Shown here piece by piece: positions 1 through 9,354 of a DNA stretch of 64,000 nt. The position numbers and the translations under genes were made by a program. Under the pieces are notes generated by a model. It saw only the letters and a list, made by a program, of their open reading frames with translations. It made no database searches and had not been told where the DNA came from. This DNA comes from Bizionia myxarmorum (GTDB lineage: Bacteria > Bacteroidota > Bacteroidia > Flavobacteriales > Flavobacteriaceae), in the NCBI RefSeq assembly GCF_008086205.1, contig NZ_VSKK01000001.1:558001-622000 (forward strand), in the 5' to 3' direction. The stretch's first letter is position 1; every line of letters begins with the position of its first letter.

Positions 1-1
1 T

Positions 2-295
2 CCTAGCATCAATCAAAAGTTGTGCATAACGGAAGGACAAAGTTTAACGGTTGAAGATTACGAGTTGGAAACGCTTACTATTTATCCGAATCCTGCAGAA
101 AACATATTGAATATTTCAGCGCCTATTTCCATAAACGGCCGTATTGGAACTGTTTTTGATATTAACGGTAAAAAAGTTATAAATGCGAGATTGGAAGATA
201 ACTCCATTGATGTTTCAAGCTTGCAAAGCGGATTCTATATCTTACGCTTAGAATCTGAAGGTCGCGTGATTAATCGTAAATTTATTAAGAAATAA
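2..295 (+). CDS. C-terminal end of a T9SS-secreted protein (partial)
   Basis: The frame is open to the left edge, so only the last 97 codons of a longer gene are present. What is visible is a type IX secretion sorting domain: a TIYPNPAENILNI segment, a FDINGKKV strand, a SGFYILRLE strand and the Lys-rich terminus RKFIKK. In the family this domain sends the protein across the outer membrane and is then removed or used to attach the protein to the cell surface. The function of the missing N-terminal part cannot be told. A TTG at position 20 can be read as a start, but the frame continues upstream without a stop and the domain would be left without a signal peptide, so I treat it as truncated. 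A strong terminator follows. Confidence 0.85.
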   Translation, partial: PSINQKLCITEGQSLTVEDYELETLTIYPNPAENILNISAPISINGRIGTVFDINGKKVINARLEDNSIDVSSLQSGFYILRLESEGRVINRKFIKK

Positions 296-315
296 TTTAT
301 AAATCAAAACATTTC

Positions 316-352
316 AAATTCGCTTCTATTCAGCTAGAGGCGAATTTTTTTT
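316..352 (+). terminator. Rho-independent terminator after the T9SS cargo gene
   Basis: A 12-bp stem (one G-T pair) formed by aaattcgcttcta and tagaggcgaattt is followed directly by a run of eight or more T. It ends transcription of the truncated gene to the left and lies just ahead of the ABC ATPase promoter. Confidence 0.8.
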
Positions 353-356
353 GCCG

Positions 357-364
357 TATTTTTG
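357..364 (+). promoter_or_regulatory. -7 promoter box TATTTTTG of the ABC ATPase gene
   Basis: TATTTTTG matches the Bacteroidota -7 consensus TAnnTTTG. It ends only 4 nt before the ATG at 369, so the transcript probably begins at or near the start codon. No clear -33 TTG is seen; that area is the terminator of the preceding gene. Confidence 0.45.
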
Positions 365-368
365 CCAA

Positions 369-1280
369 ATGCTACACGTAAAAAATCTTGTTTTCGCTTA
401 TCAAAAATCACCTATTTTACGGGACATAAACTTCACTATTAAAGCTGGAGAAAACACGGCTATTATTGGCGAAAGTGGTTCTGGAAAAAGCACGCTTTTA
501 AAACTTATTTATGGTGAATACAATTTAAATGAAGGCCAAATATTTTGGAATGACACTGAAGTTTTAGGCCCAAAGCATAATTTAGTAGTTGGCTATGAGT
601 TTATGAAATATGTAGCACAAGAATTTGAGCTCATGCCATTTATAACGGTTGAAGAAAACATAGGAAAACATCTTTCTAATTTTTTTCCCGAAGAAAAAAA
701 GATACGTACCGCCGAACTGTTGGAAGTTGTAGAACTTACTAGTTTAGCTAAAACCAAAGTGAAATTATTAAGTGGCGGCCAAAAACAACGGGTTGCATTA
801 GCACGAGCTTTAGCAGAAACTCCCGAAATATTATTACTAGACGAACCCTTTAGTCATATTGATAACCACCAAAAACAGGCATTAAGGCGTCGCGTTTTTA
901 ATTATCTCAAAGAAAAAAACATTGCGTGTATAGTAGCAACGCATGATAAAGAAGATGTTCTCGGTTTTGCAGATCAAATAGTCGTTTTAAACAACCAAAC
1001 TATTGCTGCTCAAGGTCAGCCAAAACAACTTTATAAAAACCCAAAAAGCGCTTTGGTGGCTGCGTTTTTTAGTGAATTTAATTTTTTAGAAGGCACGTTC
1101 GTTTACGCACATCAGCTTAAAGTTGTTCAAAATTCGGCATTAAGAGTTACCGTAAAAAAAAGCTATTTTAAAGGGTCTTATTGTTTGATAGAATCGCAAT
1201 TCAATGAACAGACTATTATGTTTGAGCATTCATCCGAATTATTTCAAAATGATGAAGTTTGTTTAGAAATCTCTAAATAA
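369..1280 (+). CDS. ABC transporter ATP-binding protein (no permease partner)
   Basis: A 303-residue nucleotide-binding subunit. All ABC elements are visible: Walker A GESGSGKST (34-42), Q-loop VAQEF (82-86), signature LSGGQKQR (134-141), Walker B ILLLDEP (154-160) and the H-loop His in VATHD (192). About 80 residues after the ATPase core form a small beta-rich tail that may be a TOBE-like regulatory domain, as in PotA/ModC-type importers. An in-frame TTG lies six codons upstream, but the ATG at 369 begins the conserved LHVKNLVFAY strand and the promoter box overlaps the longer version. No permease or binding protein gene adjoins it, so the substrate is unknown. Its 3' end overlaps the convergent GreA-C-like gene by 8 nt. 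Confidence 0.85.
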   Translation: MLHVKNLVFAYQKSPILRDINFTIKAGENTAIIGESGSGKSTLLKLIYGEYNLNEGQIFWNDTEVLGPKHNLVVGYEFMKYVAQEFELMPFITVEENIGKHLSNFFPEEKKIRTAELLEVVELTSLAKTKVKLLSGGQKQRVALARALAETPEILLLDEPFSHIDNHQKQALRRRVFNYLKEKNIACIVATHDKEDVLGFADQIVVLNNQTIAAQGQPKQLYKNPKSALVAAFFSEFNFLEGTFVYAHQLKVVQNSALRVTVKKSYFKGSYCLIESQFNEQTIMFEHSSELFQNDEVCLEISK

Positions 1281-1731
1281 TAGTTAGGATTTCAAAGCAT
1301 TGCTGATTAAAATTTATCGTGTCATTTACGGTTTTGCCCAACAATAAAATACCAATAGGTGTTTTTGGTGAAATAGCGTAAAAGGATTGCTTGTTAACGG
1401 TAAATTCACCAGCACTAACAGCTATAAAATAATTAGCTTTCGTTGTGTAAACAACACTTCCCAAACAAATAGTTTCAGATGTTTTAAGCACATTTACTTT
1501 ATTAATAATTTTTAGTTGTTTTTGTATTTCTGCTAGTTGTGCACCTGCTTTTTCGCGTTCCAGTTGCAGCATAGCACGGCCAGTTTCGTGTTTGTCACCT
1601 GCGCTACTTTTCGTTTCACTGGTTAAAGATTCCTGAATTTCTGAAATTTGTTTCTGAATAGCTTCTAGCCTGACATTTAAAGACGTTGCGCATAATTCAT
1701 GCAACTGCCTCTTAATTATATTATTTTCCAT
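1273..1731 (-). CDS. Coiled-coil protein with GreA/GreB C-terminal-like domain
   Basis: 152 residues. The N-terminal half (about 1-75) is a helical, probably coiled-coil segment with the striking stretch SSAGDKHETGRAMLQLE; the C-terminal half (about 85-152) is beta-rich and contains GSVVYTTKANYFIAVSAG and SPKTPIGILLLGK, resembling the FKBP-like C-terminal domain of GreA/GreB transcript-cleavage factors. Flavobacterial homologues are, to my recollection, often labelled '3-oxoacyl-ACP synthase'; nothing here supports a thiolase fold, so that name should be avoided. It starts inside the end of mtgA (11-nt overlap), so it is translated with that gene. The Gre-like assignment is an inference from domain order and pattern. 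Confidence 0.6.
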   Translation of the reverse strand: MENNIIKRQLHELCATSLNVRLEAIQKQISEIQESLTSETKSSAGDKHETGRAMLQLEREKAGAQLAEIQKQLKIINKVNVLKTSETICLGSVVYTTKANYFIAVSAGEFTVNKQSFYAISPKTPIGILLLGKTVNDTINFNQQCFEILTII

Positions 1732-2422
1732 TGGCTTTTGGGCTATAATTTAATGGTCCAAAATAGCCCATTTGTCTTACAATCCATTGCTTTCTGCCGG
1801 CAATAAAATTAGAAGCTGGTTGCGCTTTATAACGCATTGGACTTGGTAAAATAGCTGCAATAGAAGCCGCTTCCATAGCGGTTAATTTAGCAGCGGATTT
1901 TCCATACCAATATTTGGCAGCGGCTTCCGCGCCATAAATACCGTTGCCCATTTCTATACTGTTTAAATAGACTTCCATAATCCGTTCTTTACTCCAAGTT
2001 AGTTCAATTAAAAACGTGAAATAGGCTTCTAAACCTTTACGCAACCAACTGCGAGTTGGCCATAAAAACACATTTTTTGCCGTTTGTTGGCTAATAGTAC
2101 TAGCTCCTTTTATGCGTTTGCCTTTTTTGTTGTTTTCTAATGCTTTTTCAATGGCTTCCATATCAAAACCTTTGTGTTTTAAAAAGTTTTGATCCTCGCT
2201 GCAAATTACAGCCAACTGTAAATTAGGAGAAATGTTTTCAATAGAAACCCAGTCATGTTCCCAAGTTACACTGAATCCTTTTTGATGCTGTTCTATATTC
2301 CTAATAACCATTAATGGTGTAATAGGAACTGGAACCCATTTAAAGAGTAACACCAATGCTACGGATAAAATGATAAGGCCTAAAAAGACTTTAAATATAA
2401 ATTTGAGTATTTTTTTCAGCAT
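1721..2422 (-). CDS. mtgA: Monofunctional peptidoglycan transglycosylase
   Basis: 233 residues, a usual length for MtgA. One N-terminal membrane anchor (about 8-28) precedes a GT51 domain with its conserved blocks: catalytic glutamate in SEDQNFLKHKGFD (Glu76), KGASTISQQTAKN (106-117), RKGLEAYFTFLIE (128-140) and NSIEMGNGIYGAEAAA (154-169). The enzyme polymerises lipid II into glycan strands in the periplasm without a transpeptidase domain. The gene begins 1 nt after the stop of the upstream FAD oxidoreductase and overlaps the start of the GreA-C-like gene, so the three form a tight operon. The function is clear from sequence; the link with its neighbours is not. Confidence 0.9.
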   Translation of the reverse strand: MLKKILKFIFKVFLGLIILSVALVLLFKWVPVPITPLMVIRNIEQHQKGFSVTWEHDWVSIENISPNLQLAVICSEDQNFLKHKGFDMEAIEKALENNKKGKRIKGASTISQQTAKNVFLWPTRSWLRKGLEAYFTFLIELTWSKERIMEVYLNSIEMGNGIYGAEAAAKYWYGKSAAKLTAMEAASIAAILPSPMRYKAQPASNFIAGRKQWIVRQMGYFGPLNYSPKANGK

Positions 2423-2423
2423 A

Positions 2424-3539
2424 TTAATCTAGTAATTGTGCAAGTTCTTTTCCTATAATACTGCCAATAGCAACGCCCATTCCGCCTAAACGTACGCCAC
2501 AATATACATGGTTGGAAAGTTGTTTAACTATGGCTTCCTTTTTAGTTCCAACGCCCATAATGCCGGACCATCGGTAATCAATTTCAAAAGGTGTATTTGG
2601 TAAAATGGTGGTTTTTAAAAGCTGTTCTAAATGATTTTGAATCAACGCTGTTTCGGTCATTTCAGTAGTTTCTTCGGCTTTAAAATCTAAATTTCTTCCA
2701 CCGCCTAACAGAATTCGATTATTAATATTTCGAAAGTAATAATAGCCTTTATCCAAATGAAAAGTACCTTTAATCTGCAAATTTTCAATGGGTTTTGTAA
2801 TTAACACTTGAGCTCTTGCAGGTTTTACAGCTTCATTTATTAATTGCGATGCAAAACCATTGGTTGCAATGAGTAGTTTATCGGTTTTAAATTCAAAAGC
2901 ATTTGTTTTTAACTCAACGGCATCATTCAGTTCTGTAAAAGCTTGAACAGTTACTTTGTTGAGTATTTTAATGCCAGCTGACTGCACTTTAAGTAATAAA
3001 GCTTCCATCATCATCCCTGTGTCAATTTGGCCTTCAAACGGGTTGTAAATAAGCTGGTTTTGAATTCTTTGAAATCCAAAATTATTCGACTTCACAGTAA
3101 ATACGGCTTCTTTTAGTATTGGAAATAGCAATTCATTAATCGTTTCTCTTTGAGATAAACAGGTTTCAAATAAATCTTGACTATTAGTATCAAATAACTC
3201 ATAACCGCCTAATTGTTGATAATCTATAACTTGATCCGATAAATTTTGTCTTAATAAATGTAATCCGTCAATTCGTTTTTGAATGAGTTCTAAAACATCC
3301 GTTTCTGAATGGGATTGTAAATCATCTAAAATTTCACTTAAACTACCAAAACACGCAAATCCTGCATTTTTGGTACTTGCGCCTTGTGGTAACATTCCAC
3401 GCTCTAAAATTAAAATTTTTGCTTCAGGGAATTGCCGCTTTAATTGTAAGGCACAATTTAAACCAACAATACCACTGCCAACAATGGTGTAATTTATATT
3501 ACTTAACCAGGATTTAATTTCCCAATACGATAAATTCAT
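2424..3539 (-). CDS. FAD-dependent oxidoreductase, DAO/glycine oxidase-like family
   Basis: 371 residues with a Rossmann dinucleotide fold near the N-terminus: GSGIVG (21-26) and the ribose-binding acid in ILILERG (about residue 47). The middle has a substrate-domain layout typical of D-amino-acid-oxidase relatives (GGYELF, KTNAFEFKTDKLLIATNGFAS), and the C-terminus has SGIMGVGTKKEAIV and GVRLGGMGVAIGS, the second FAD-contact region. It likely oxidises an amine or amino acid in the cytoplasm; the substrate cannot be predicted. About 15 residues precede the fold, slightly longer than usual, but no better ATG follows. It is the first gene of the operon with mtgA. Confidence 0.8.
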   Translation of the reverse strand: MNLSYWEIKSWLSNINYTIVGSGIVGLNCALQLKRQFPEAKILILERGMLPQGASTKNAGFACFGSLSEILDDLQSHSETDVLELIQKRIDGLHLLRQNLSDQVIDYQQLGGYELFDTNSQDLFETCLSQRETINELLFPILKEAVFTVKSNNFGFQRIQNQLIYNPFEGQIDTGMMMEALLLKVQSAGIKILNKVTVQAFTELNDAVELKTNAFEFKTDKLLIATNGFASQLINEAVKPARAQVLITKPIENLQIKGTFHLDKGYYYFRNINNRILLGGGRNLDFKAEETTEMTETALIQNHLEQLLKTTILPNTPFEIDYRWSGIMGVGTKKEAIVKQLSNHVYCGVRLGGMGVAIGSIIGKELAQLLD

Positions 3540-3564
3540 AATTAAAAATATAACCGAATATAAT

Positions 3565-3590
3565 AAAAAAAGCCCCTTTATAAAGGGGCT
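3565..3590 (-). terminator. Rho-independent terminator of the metalloprotease gene
   Basis: A perfect 20-base palindrome (agccccttta then taaaggggct, 3571-3590) is followed on the minus strand by six T (plus-strand A at 3565-3570). It lies 26 nt after the metalloprotease stop. Confidence 0.85.
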
Positions 3591-3615
3591 TTTAATAAAT
3601 TAATCTGTGTAAAAA

Positions 3616-6600
3616 TTATTTAATAATAATCTTTTTAGTTCCTGATTTAGAACCAGCTTGAACTTTTAATAAGTAAACGCCAGTTGAAACTGAACTTAAA
3701 TCTAACTCTTGCTTGAAAGATGCGTTGTTTACAAAGTTATTTTGGTAAACAGAACGTCCGCTAATATCAAATACAGTAACAGAAACATCATCAAAAGTAT
3801 TTAAAAGAATGGTGATATTACCATTAGATGGGTTTGGATAAACGCTGAACACATCAAAACCAAATTCATCAACACTTAAACCATCTGTAACTTGAATATT
3901 TACTAATAAGTTTGGAAGTGATCCGCCGTTATTATCGTCTACATCAACTCTAAATCCGTCTGTAGCATCAACTGCCGAAGTGGTTGTATATGTAACATTT
4001 CCGCTGTTAATATCAGCTTGTGTAAATGTGCTATTTAAACCTAAAGCAGCGCCATTTAAAAACAATGTTCCAACAGTTGGTAATTCCTTAACTGTAAATT
4101 GAATTTCAGAAGCATTGGTTGTATTAGGACTTGTTACTACTAAATTGGTATCTGCAATAATTGCTGAAGATTCCACATTAACTTGAACAGTAGTTTGTGT
4201 TGATCTGCTTGGCGCTAAAAAGGCTTGAGTTCCTGCATAACAAATTTCTAAATCTGCCGAGTTAAATATCATAGTTGATGGACCAATGTTTGCTACTTGT
4301 AAACCCCAAGAGCCATTCATTTGATCGCCATAAATAGCATTTAAAGGTAATGGCGTTTGTGTAGCTACTGGTTCTGCAATTCCAGTAACTGGATCTGTTC
4401 CACAAACAACAGCGTTTGTTGATTCAAAATCCCAAGTTACTTGCATATTAGCTCCTGTAGAACAAGGTCCAGCAGGATATAAATAAGCACGTGTGTTTTC
4501 TGGACTTACTATAGCCATATGTAATTGATTTAATGCAGAAGATGTAATATCATATTTCACATTTACATCTGTAATGATTCCTGAATCAGGAACGTTTACG
4601 CCTACGGTTTGGAAAGAAGCAGAGTTTGAAGCAAGCTGAAGACCTAAATCAAAACTATAGGTTGTACAAACTTCACCAGCATCTAAATTATAACCAATGG
4701 CAATACGCGCCATATTAATATTAAAGAAAATATTATTATAACCTTTAACCATAACAATACAATTCTCAGCTAAAATGTTTGGAACAATAATATCATAAGA
4801 TCCCGAGTTTGGAACTTGCGTAGCCAATACAGTTTCAAAAGATACACCACCGTTTGTTGATAAAAGAATATCTACGTTTGGTGTGTTAACAGTTCCCATA
4901 TCCGTTCCTGCAACATTCCAAGTAATCGTTTCAGTATTTCCTTGTGACCAAGTTGTAGCTGTATTTTGAGATGTTACTGCAAATGGGCCAGCAGAATTTA
5001 CTACTGTAGCACTCATATTGTCAGTAGCTGTTTGTCCACCACGCATATCGTTGTCTCTAACAGTAAGTTGAAAGTTTATATTTCTATTAACAGAAGCTAA
5101 TTTCTCCCAAGTTGTAGAGCCACCAGTTTGAATTAAACCAGCAATATTAGGTATATAACGAATTGGATTATTAGTACCTTCAACAGAACGTACTAATGGA
5201 CCAGAAGCAGTAGTTTCTGTCGGTGTTCCTGTAGGTCCAAGATCATATTGTTCCCAAGTATAGGTATGAGTAGTTGTACCATCAGCATCTGTAGAACTTC
5301 CTACTAACATATATGGTGTTGAAATTGGAATATTATAATTTGTACCAGCATCAGCAGTTGGAGCAGCATTTCCAGTAGCAGACAAACTTGCACATGTGCT
5401 ATTTCCAGATGTAATGTTAGCCCAAATCATTTGTAAACTTTTTTGGTGGAAATACGCATCACCATTAGATTGTACATCTTGAGGTGAACAAATACCAGCG
5501 TATGCCATAATAGTTGATCCACTACCTGGCTCATAAGCATTACTTGCAGTTCTATTTCCGCCAGCACAGTTTCCAGTACTACCATTAAAAGTGTGCGGTG
5601 CACCAAATTGGTGACCCATTTCATGAGCTACATAATCAATATCATATGCATCACCTACAGGAGCTGAAGAACCAGTGATTCCTCTAGCCTTTCCAGATGT
5701 ACAAGGAGAATTTAAAGAAGCTAATCCGCCTCCACCTGTACTAAAAGTATGGCCAATATCATAATTTGATAATCCAATATTACTATCGATTACCGATTGA
5801 CTTTGATTAATTAAAACATTCGCATTCGTGTTATTAAAGGTATCAGAATCAATAAAGATGATTGAATTATTATTAGCAACAAATGTCATTGTAATTGATA
5901 GATCACGCTCGTAGATTCCATTAACACGCGTCATAGTTGTAATCATCGCATCCATTACTGCTGTTTTTTTATCAGCTTGTGAAGCAGCAGCCGTTAAGCC
6001 AGCAGCCATCCAATGAAATGAAGAATATTCTATAGTAGTTGCAATAGCTAATCTGAAATTACGCAAATTACCATCATTAGCATTTCTTGCAGCATCTAAA
6101 TCAAAATCAGTTGAATCATCTAGATTTATATCATTTTCAAAACCACAGATGAAATCGTTTTCTAAAGCAGGTAAATCTCTTTTAGCATAAACAATATAGT
6201 TATTACCGTTTTTTGTGAAAGGATCTATAAATTGAGCGCCTTCATCACCTGACAATGTCATTGTGTGTAATCCTTTTGGCGTAACACTAAAACGAATGGT
6301 TTTAGATGGGTTTTCCAAACTGGTACCAACATAAGATCTTAATTGTGGGTAACTTGCTTGTAAATCTGGATGCATAATAGATGCTTCCATCACTCTAAAT
6401 GCTTCTAAATTTCCATTTGCATTAGGAAAATTAATGATAACATTAGATTTAGTAGCTTGACTTCTATTTGGAGCTGTAGCAAGAATAGCTTTTAAACCCT
6501 CAAGGTCCAATTCAAAGTGTTTCCCTTTGGTAGGCTCGGATTTTCTAAACTGTAATTCTTCAACTGAAAAGTCTAATTGAGATGATTTTGTCCATAATTT

Positions 6601-6681
6601 ATTGTTTTGTGCAAATCCTTGCAACGAAAAAAATAAAATGGTCATGAACATCAAACTCATTCTTGAGTAATATTTTTTCAT
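3616..6681 (-). CDS. Secreted reprolysin-type zinc metalloprotease with P domain and T9SS sorting domain
   Basis: 1021 residues. A signal peptide (1-24, ending GFAQ) is followed by a pro-region, then a metzincin catalytic domain with the zinc site HEMGHQFGAPH (353-363; Glu354 catalytic), as in peptidase family M12B. Next come fibronectin/Ig-like segments, a proprotein-convertase P domain (about 690-800, with MNGSWGLQVANIGPSTMIF), a CSPG/cadherin-like repeat (GTLFLNGAALGLNSTFTQAD), and a T9SS type A sorting domain (VYPNPSNGNITI to GTKKIIIK). The protein is therefore exported and released or anchored at the cell surface, probably to degrade external protein. It is monocistronic with its own terminator. 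Confidence 0.9.
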   Translation of the reverse strand: MKKYYSRMSLMFMTILFFSLQGFAQNNKLWTKSSQLDFSVEELQFRKSEPTKGKHFELDLEGLKAILATAPNRSQATKSNVIINFPNANGNLEAFRVMEASIMHPDLQASYPQLRSYVGTSLENPSKTIRFSVTPKGLHTMTLSGDEGAQFIDPFTKNGNNYIVYAKRDLPALENDFICGFENDINLDDSTDFDLDAARNANDGNLRNFRLAIATTIEYSSFHWMAAGLTAAASQADKKTAVMDAMITTMTRVNGIYERDLSITMTFVANNNSIIFIDSDTFNNTNANVLINQSQSVIDSNIGLSNYDIGHTFSTGGGGLASLNSPCTSGKARGITGSSAPVGDAYDIDYVAHEMGHQFGAPHTFNGSTGNCAGGNRTASNAYEPGSGSTIMAYAGICSPQDVQSNGDAYFHQKSLQMIWANITSGNSTCASLSATGNAAPTADAGTNYNIPISTPYMLVGSSTDADGTTTHTYTWEQYDLGPTGTPTETTASGPLVRSVEGTNNPIRYIPNIAGLIQTGGSTTWEKLASVNRNINFQLTVRDNDMRGGQTATDNMSATVVNSAGPFAVTSQNTATTWSQGNTETITWNVAGTDMGTVNTPNVDILLSTNGGVSFETVLATQVPNSGSYDIIVPNILAENCIVMVKGYNNIFFNINMARIAIGYNLDAGEVCTTYSFDLGLQLASNSASFQTVGVNVPDSGIITDVNVKYDITSSALNQLHMAIVSPENTRAYLYPAGPCSTGANMQVTWDFESTNAVVCGTDPVTGIAEPVATQTPLPLNAIYGDQMNGSWGLQVANIGPSTMIFNSADLEICYAGTQAFLAPSRSTQTTVQVNVESSAIIADTNLVVTSPNTTNASEIQFTVKELPTVGTLFLNGAALGLNSTFTQADINSGNVTYTTTSAVDATDGFRVDVDDNNGGSLPNLLVNIQVTDGLSVDEFGFDVFSVYPNPSNGNITILLNTFDDVSVTVFDISGRSVYQNNFVNNASFKQELDLSSVSTGVYLLKVQAGSKSGTKKIIIK

Positions 6682-6776
6682 GGTATCAATGTTTTTTTTT
6701 AATAAGCCTCCAAATTACCATGTTATTTGCGAAATTGCAAGGATTCAATAGTCATTTTAAAAACTTATATTGTAAT

Positions 6777-7310
6777 ATGAAATATTTTCAGCTTTTTATT
6801 TTCTCATTGTTCTTGTTTTCGTGTGCAACGAAACCAAATATCATAACAGATAAGACGGTAATTTGGAGGCTTATTAAAAACAATCATTGTCCTGATGATG
6901 GAGTTTGTTCTTTAGAAATCACACCCAACCAGAATCTAACACTTGAAAAAGACGGTATTGGTGTTTTATATCCTCATATAACTGAAGGTGATAAGACGCT
7001 ACTTGTTTTTGAATATAAGCGAAATGACATTCCAGATACGGTAGATGGTATTTATCGGGAACTTATTTATTTAGAATTGAATACAGATAATATAGAAGTA
7101 AATTTTGAAGAGACAGACTTACAGCAAGTAAAAGCCTTATTTGCGCGGCTGTGTTTTTGTAGAGGTCAAACAGGTTATTATCCCATAAAACAAGGAACGC
7201 TTTCAATAAAAAAGCTAGATAAAAATGAATATAGCTTGAAGATGAATTTTAAAATTGATGAAGTCCCTCAAATTGTAAATAGTATAGATACCGTTTTTAC
7301 TTTAAACTAA
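6777..7310 (+). CDS. Hypothetical lipoprotein
   Basis: 177 residues. The start is placed at the ATG at 6777, because MKYFQLFIFSLFLFSC is then a proper lipoprotein signal with lipobox LFSC; a longer frame from 6663 would overlap the divergent protease start and lacks a signal peptide. The mature protein has five cysteines after the lipid cysteine, notably NNHCPDDGVCSLEI and LFARLCFCRGQTGYY, suggesting disulfides in the periplasm. I do not recognise a family. It is divergent from the protease and ends in a shared bidirectional terminator. Confidence 0.7.
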   Translation: MKYFQLFIFSLFLFSCATKPNIITDKTVIWRLIKNNHCPDDGVCSLEITPNQNLTLEKDGIGVLYPHITEGDKTLLVFEYKRNDIPDTVDGIYRELIYLELNTDNIEVNFEETDLQQVKALFARLCFCRGQTGYYPIKQGTLSIKKLDKNEYSLKMNFKIDEVPQIVNSIDTVFTLN

Positions 7311-7344
7311 AAAAAGCCCCGAAACAATTTCGGGGCTTTTTTTT
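7311..7344. terminator. Bidirectional terminator between lipoprotein gene and accC
   Basis: A long stem, aaaaagccccgaaa pairing with tttcggggcttttt around a 3-base loop, is flanked by A on one side and T on the other. It serves both the plus-strand lipoprotein gene and the minus-strand accC, whose stop codon lies at its edge. Confidence 0.9.
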
Positions 7345-8696
7345 TAATTATCAGTGGGCTTTTCTATAACAAAATCTTCCATAAATTTAGTGGTATAATT
7401 ACCAGCTAAATATTCTGGATGATCCATTAACTGTCTATGAAAAGGAATGGTTGTTTTAATACCTTCAATAACAAATTCGTCTAAAGCACGTTTCATTTTA
7501 TTAATTGCTTCTTCCCGTGTTTGCGCTGTAGTAATTAATTTCGCAATCATAGAATCATAATAAGGCGGAATAACATAACCAGCATATACGTGCGTGTCTA
7601 AACGAACGCCATGTCCTCCTGGCGCATGAAGCGTTGTGATTCTTCCCGGTGACGGTCTGAAATCATTAAACGGGTCTTCTGCATTAATACGACATTCTAT
7701 AGAATGTAATTTTGGGGTATAATTTTTACCAGAAATTGGAACGCCATATGCTACTAAAATCTGTTCGCGAATTAAATCGAAATCTATTACTTGTTCGGTA
7801 ATTGGGTGTTCTACTTGAATACGCGTATTCATTTCCATGAAATAGAAATTACGGTTTTTATCAACTAAAAACTCCACCGTTCCAGCACCTTCATACTTGA
7901 TATATTCTGCAGCTTTCACAGCGGCATCACCCATTTTTTTACGCAAAGCCGCAGTCATAAATGGCGATGGTACTTCTTCTGTTAATTTTTGGTGACGACG
8001 TTGAATAGAACAATCGCGTTCCGATAAATGACAGGCTTTTCCTGTAGAATCGCCTACAATTTGAATTTCAATATGTCTAGGCTCTTCAATGAGTTTTTCC
8101 ATGTACATATCATTATTCCCAAAAGCAGCTTTCGATTCTTGTCTAGCAGAATCCCATGCGTCTTTTAGATTTTCTTTTTTCCAAACAGCACGCATACCTT
8201 TTCCCCCACCTCCGGCAGACGCTTTGAGCATAACTGGATAACCAACTTCACTAGCTAGTTTTTCACAATGTGCATAATCGTCAATGATACCTTCACTTCC
8301 TGGAACACAAGGAACGCCAGCTTCCAACATAGTTGCTTTTGCATTGGCCTTATCACCCATTCGGTTTATCATTTCCGCAGAAGCACCGATGAATTTGATA
8401 TCGTGTTCTTCACAAATTTTGGAGAATTTCGCATTTTCCGAAAGGAATCCATAACCAGGATGAATAGCATCCGCATTGGTTATTTCAGCCGCAGCAATAA
8501 TATTCGACATTTTTAAATACGATTCACTACTTGGTGGCGGTCCTATACAAACCGCTTCATCTGCAAATTTAACGTGAAGACTTTCGGCGTCTGCTGTTGA
8601 ATAAACAGCTACCGTTTTTATGCCCATTTCCTTACAGGTTCTAATAACACGTAAGGCTATTTCCCCTCTATTAGCAACTAATATTTTTTTAAACAT
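7344..8696 (-). CDS. accC: Biotin carboxylase subunit of acetyl-CoA carboxylase
   Basis: 450 residues, the standard AccC length. N-terminal pre-ATP-grasp domain begins [16 protein letters not shown]; the ATP-grasp glycine loop [14 protein letters not shown] lies at 158-171 and the catalytic/metal segment [15 protein letters not shown] at 287-301. It carboxylates the biotin carried by AccB, the first step of malonyl-CoA formation. It lies 142 nt downstream of accB in the same direction, so the two subunits are probably co-transcribed with fabH. The 142-nt spacer is longer than the others in the run and holds an imperfect hairpin (about 8753-8775) and a gagttaacggg-type inverted repeat near 8816-8830. 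Confidence 0.97.
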   Translation of the reverse strand: MFKKILVANRGEIALRVIRTCKEMGIKTVAVYSTADAESLHVKFADEAVCIGPPPSSESYLKMSNIIAAAEITNADAIHPGYGFLSENAKFSKICEEHDIKFIGASAEMINRMGDKANAKATMLEAGVPCVPGSEGIIDDYAHCEKLASEVGYPVMLKASAGGGGKGMRAVWKKENLKDAWDSARQESKAAFGNNDMYMEKLIEEPRHIEIQIVGDSTGKACHLSERDCSIQRRHQKLTEEVPSPFMTAALRKKMGDAAVKAAEYIKYEGAGTVEFLVDKNRNFYFMEMNTRIQVEHPITEQVIDFDLIREQILVAYGVPISGKNYTPKLHSIECRINAEDPFNDFRPSPGRITTLHAPGGHGVRLDTHVYAGYVIPPYYDSMIAKLITTAQTREEAINKMKRALDEFVIEGIKTTIPFHRQLMDHPEYLAGNYTTKFMEDFVIEKPTDN

Positions 8697-8838
8697 ACCT
8701 TTTTGTATTTAAAATTTCACCCATACATATTACAACCTGACACGTATTCACGCGTATTTTGGCGTCCACCAAATACCCGATGTAAAACAAGTATTTTTTC
8801 AGGATGAGAATTGACCCCGAGTTAACGGGATTAAACAG

Positions 8839-9318
8839 TTATGATGGATCTACTAAAAATAAAGGTTGATCAAATTCAACTGGTGAAGAATCATCAACAA
8901 GTACTTTCACTACTTTACCAGAAACTTCAGATTCAATTTCATTGAATAATTTCATAGCTTCAATAATACAAAGTACATCACCTTCTTTAATATTCTGACC
9001 TACCTCAACAAAAACGGGTTTGTCTGGTGATGGTTTTCTATAAAGTGTTCCAATAATTGGCGACTTGATAGTAATATATTTAGAATCTTCAGAAGCGGCT
9101 TCTGCGGCTGGTGCAGCTGCTGTTGGCGCTTGTTGTTGCATTGGCATTTGACCCATTGGTGCATTTACAGGAATTTGTTGCACATAAGTTGTGGTTTCAG
9201 ATCTTTCTTCTCCACCTGTTTTAATAGTAATTTTAACATCGTCAGTTTCTAGTTTTACTTCACTAGCACCAGACTTCGCTACAAATTTTATTAAATTTTG
9301 AATATCTTTTAAATCCAT
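8839..9318 (-). CDS. accB: Biotin carboxyl carrier protein of acetyl-CoA carboxylase
   Basis: 159 residues. An N-terminal helical part (MDLKDIQNLIKFVAKSGASEVKLE) is joined by a Pro/Ala/Gln-rich flexible linker (about 50-78) to a biotinyl domain whose attachment motif EAMKLFNE places the biotin on Lys123. It carries carboxybiotin between AccC and the carboxyltransferase, whose genes are not in this window. It sits between fabH (36 nt upstream) and accC. Confidence 0.97.
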   Translation of the reverse strand: MDLKDIQNLIKFVAKSGASEVKLETDDVKITIKTGGEERSETTTYVQQIPVNAPMGQMPMQQQAPTAAAPAAEAASEDSKYITIKSPIIGTLYRKPSPDKPVFVEVGQNIKEGDVLCIIEAMKLFNEIESEVSGKVVKVLVDDSSPVEFDQPLFLVDPS

Positions 9319-9354
9319 AATTATTCAGATTTTTAGTTTATTTTTTTTAGTTAG

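Noticed and set aside
6663-6776. Longer N-terminus of the lipoprotein at 6777
   Set aside because: It would overlap the start of the divergent metalloprotease gene and removes the lipoprotein signal from the N-terminus.
8696-8838. Possible riboswitch or leader between accB and accC
   Set aside because: Only a short imperfect hairpin and inverted repeat; no known riboswitch core recognised.
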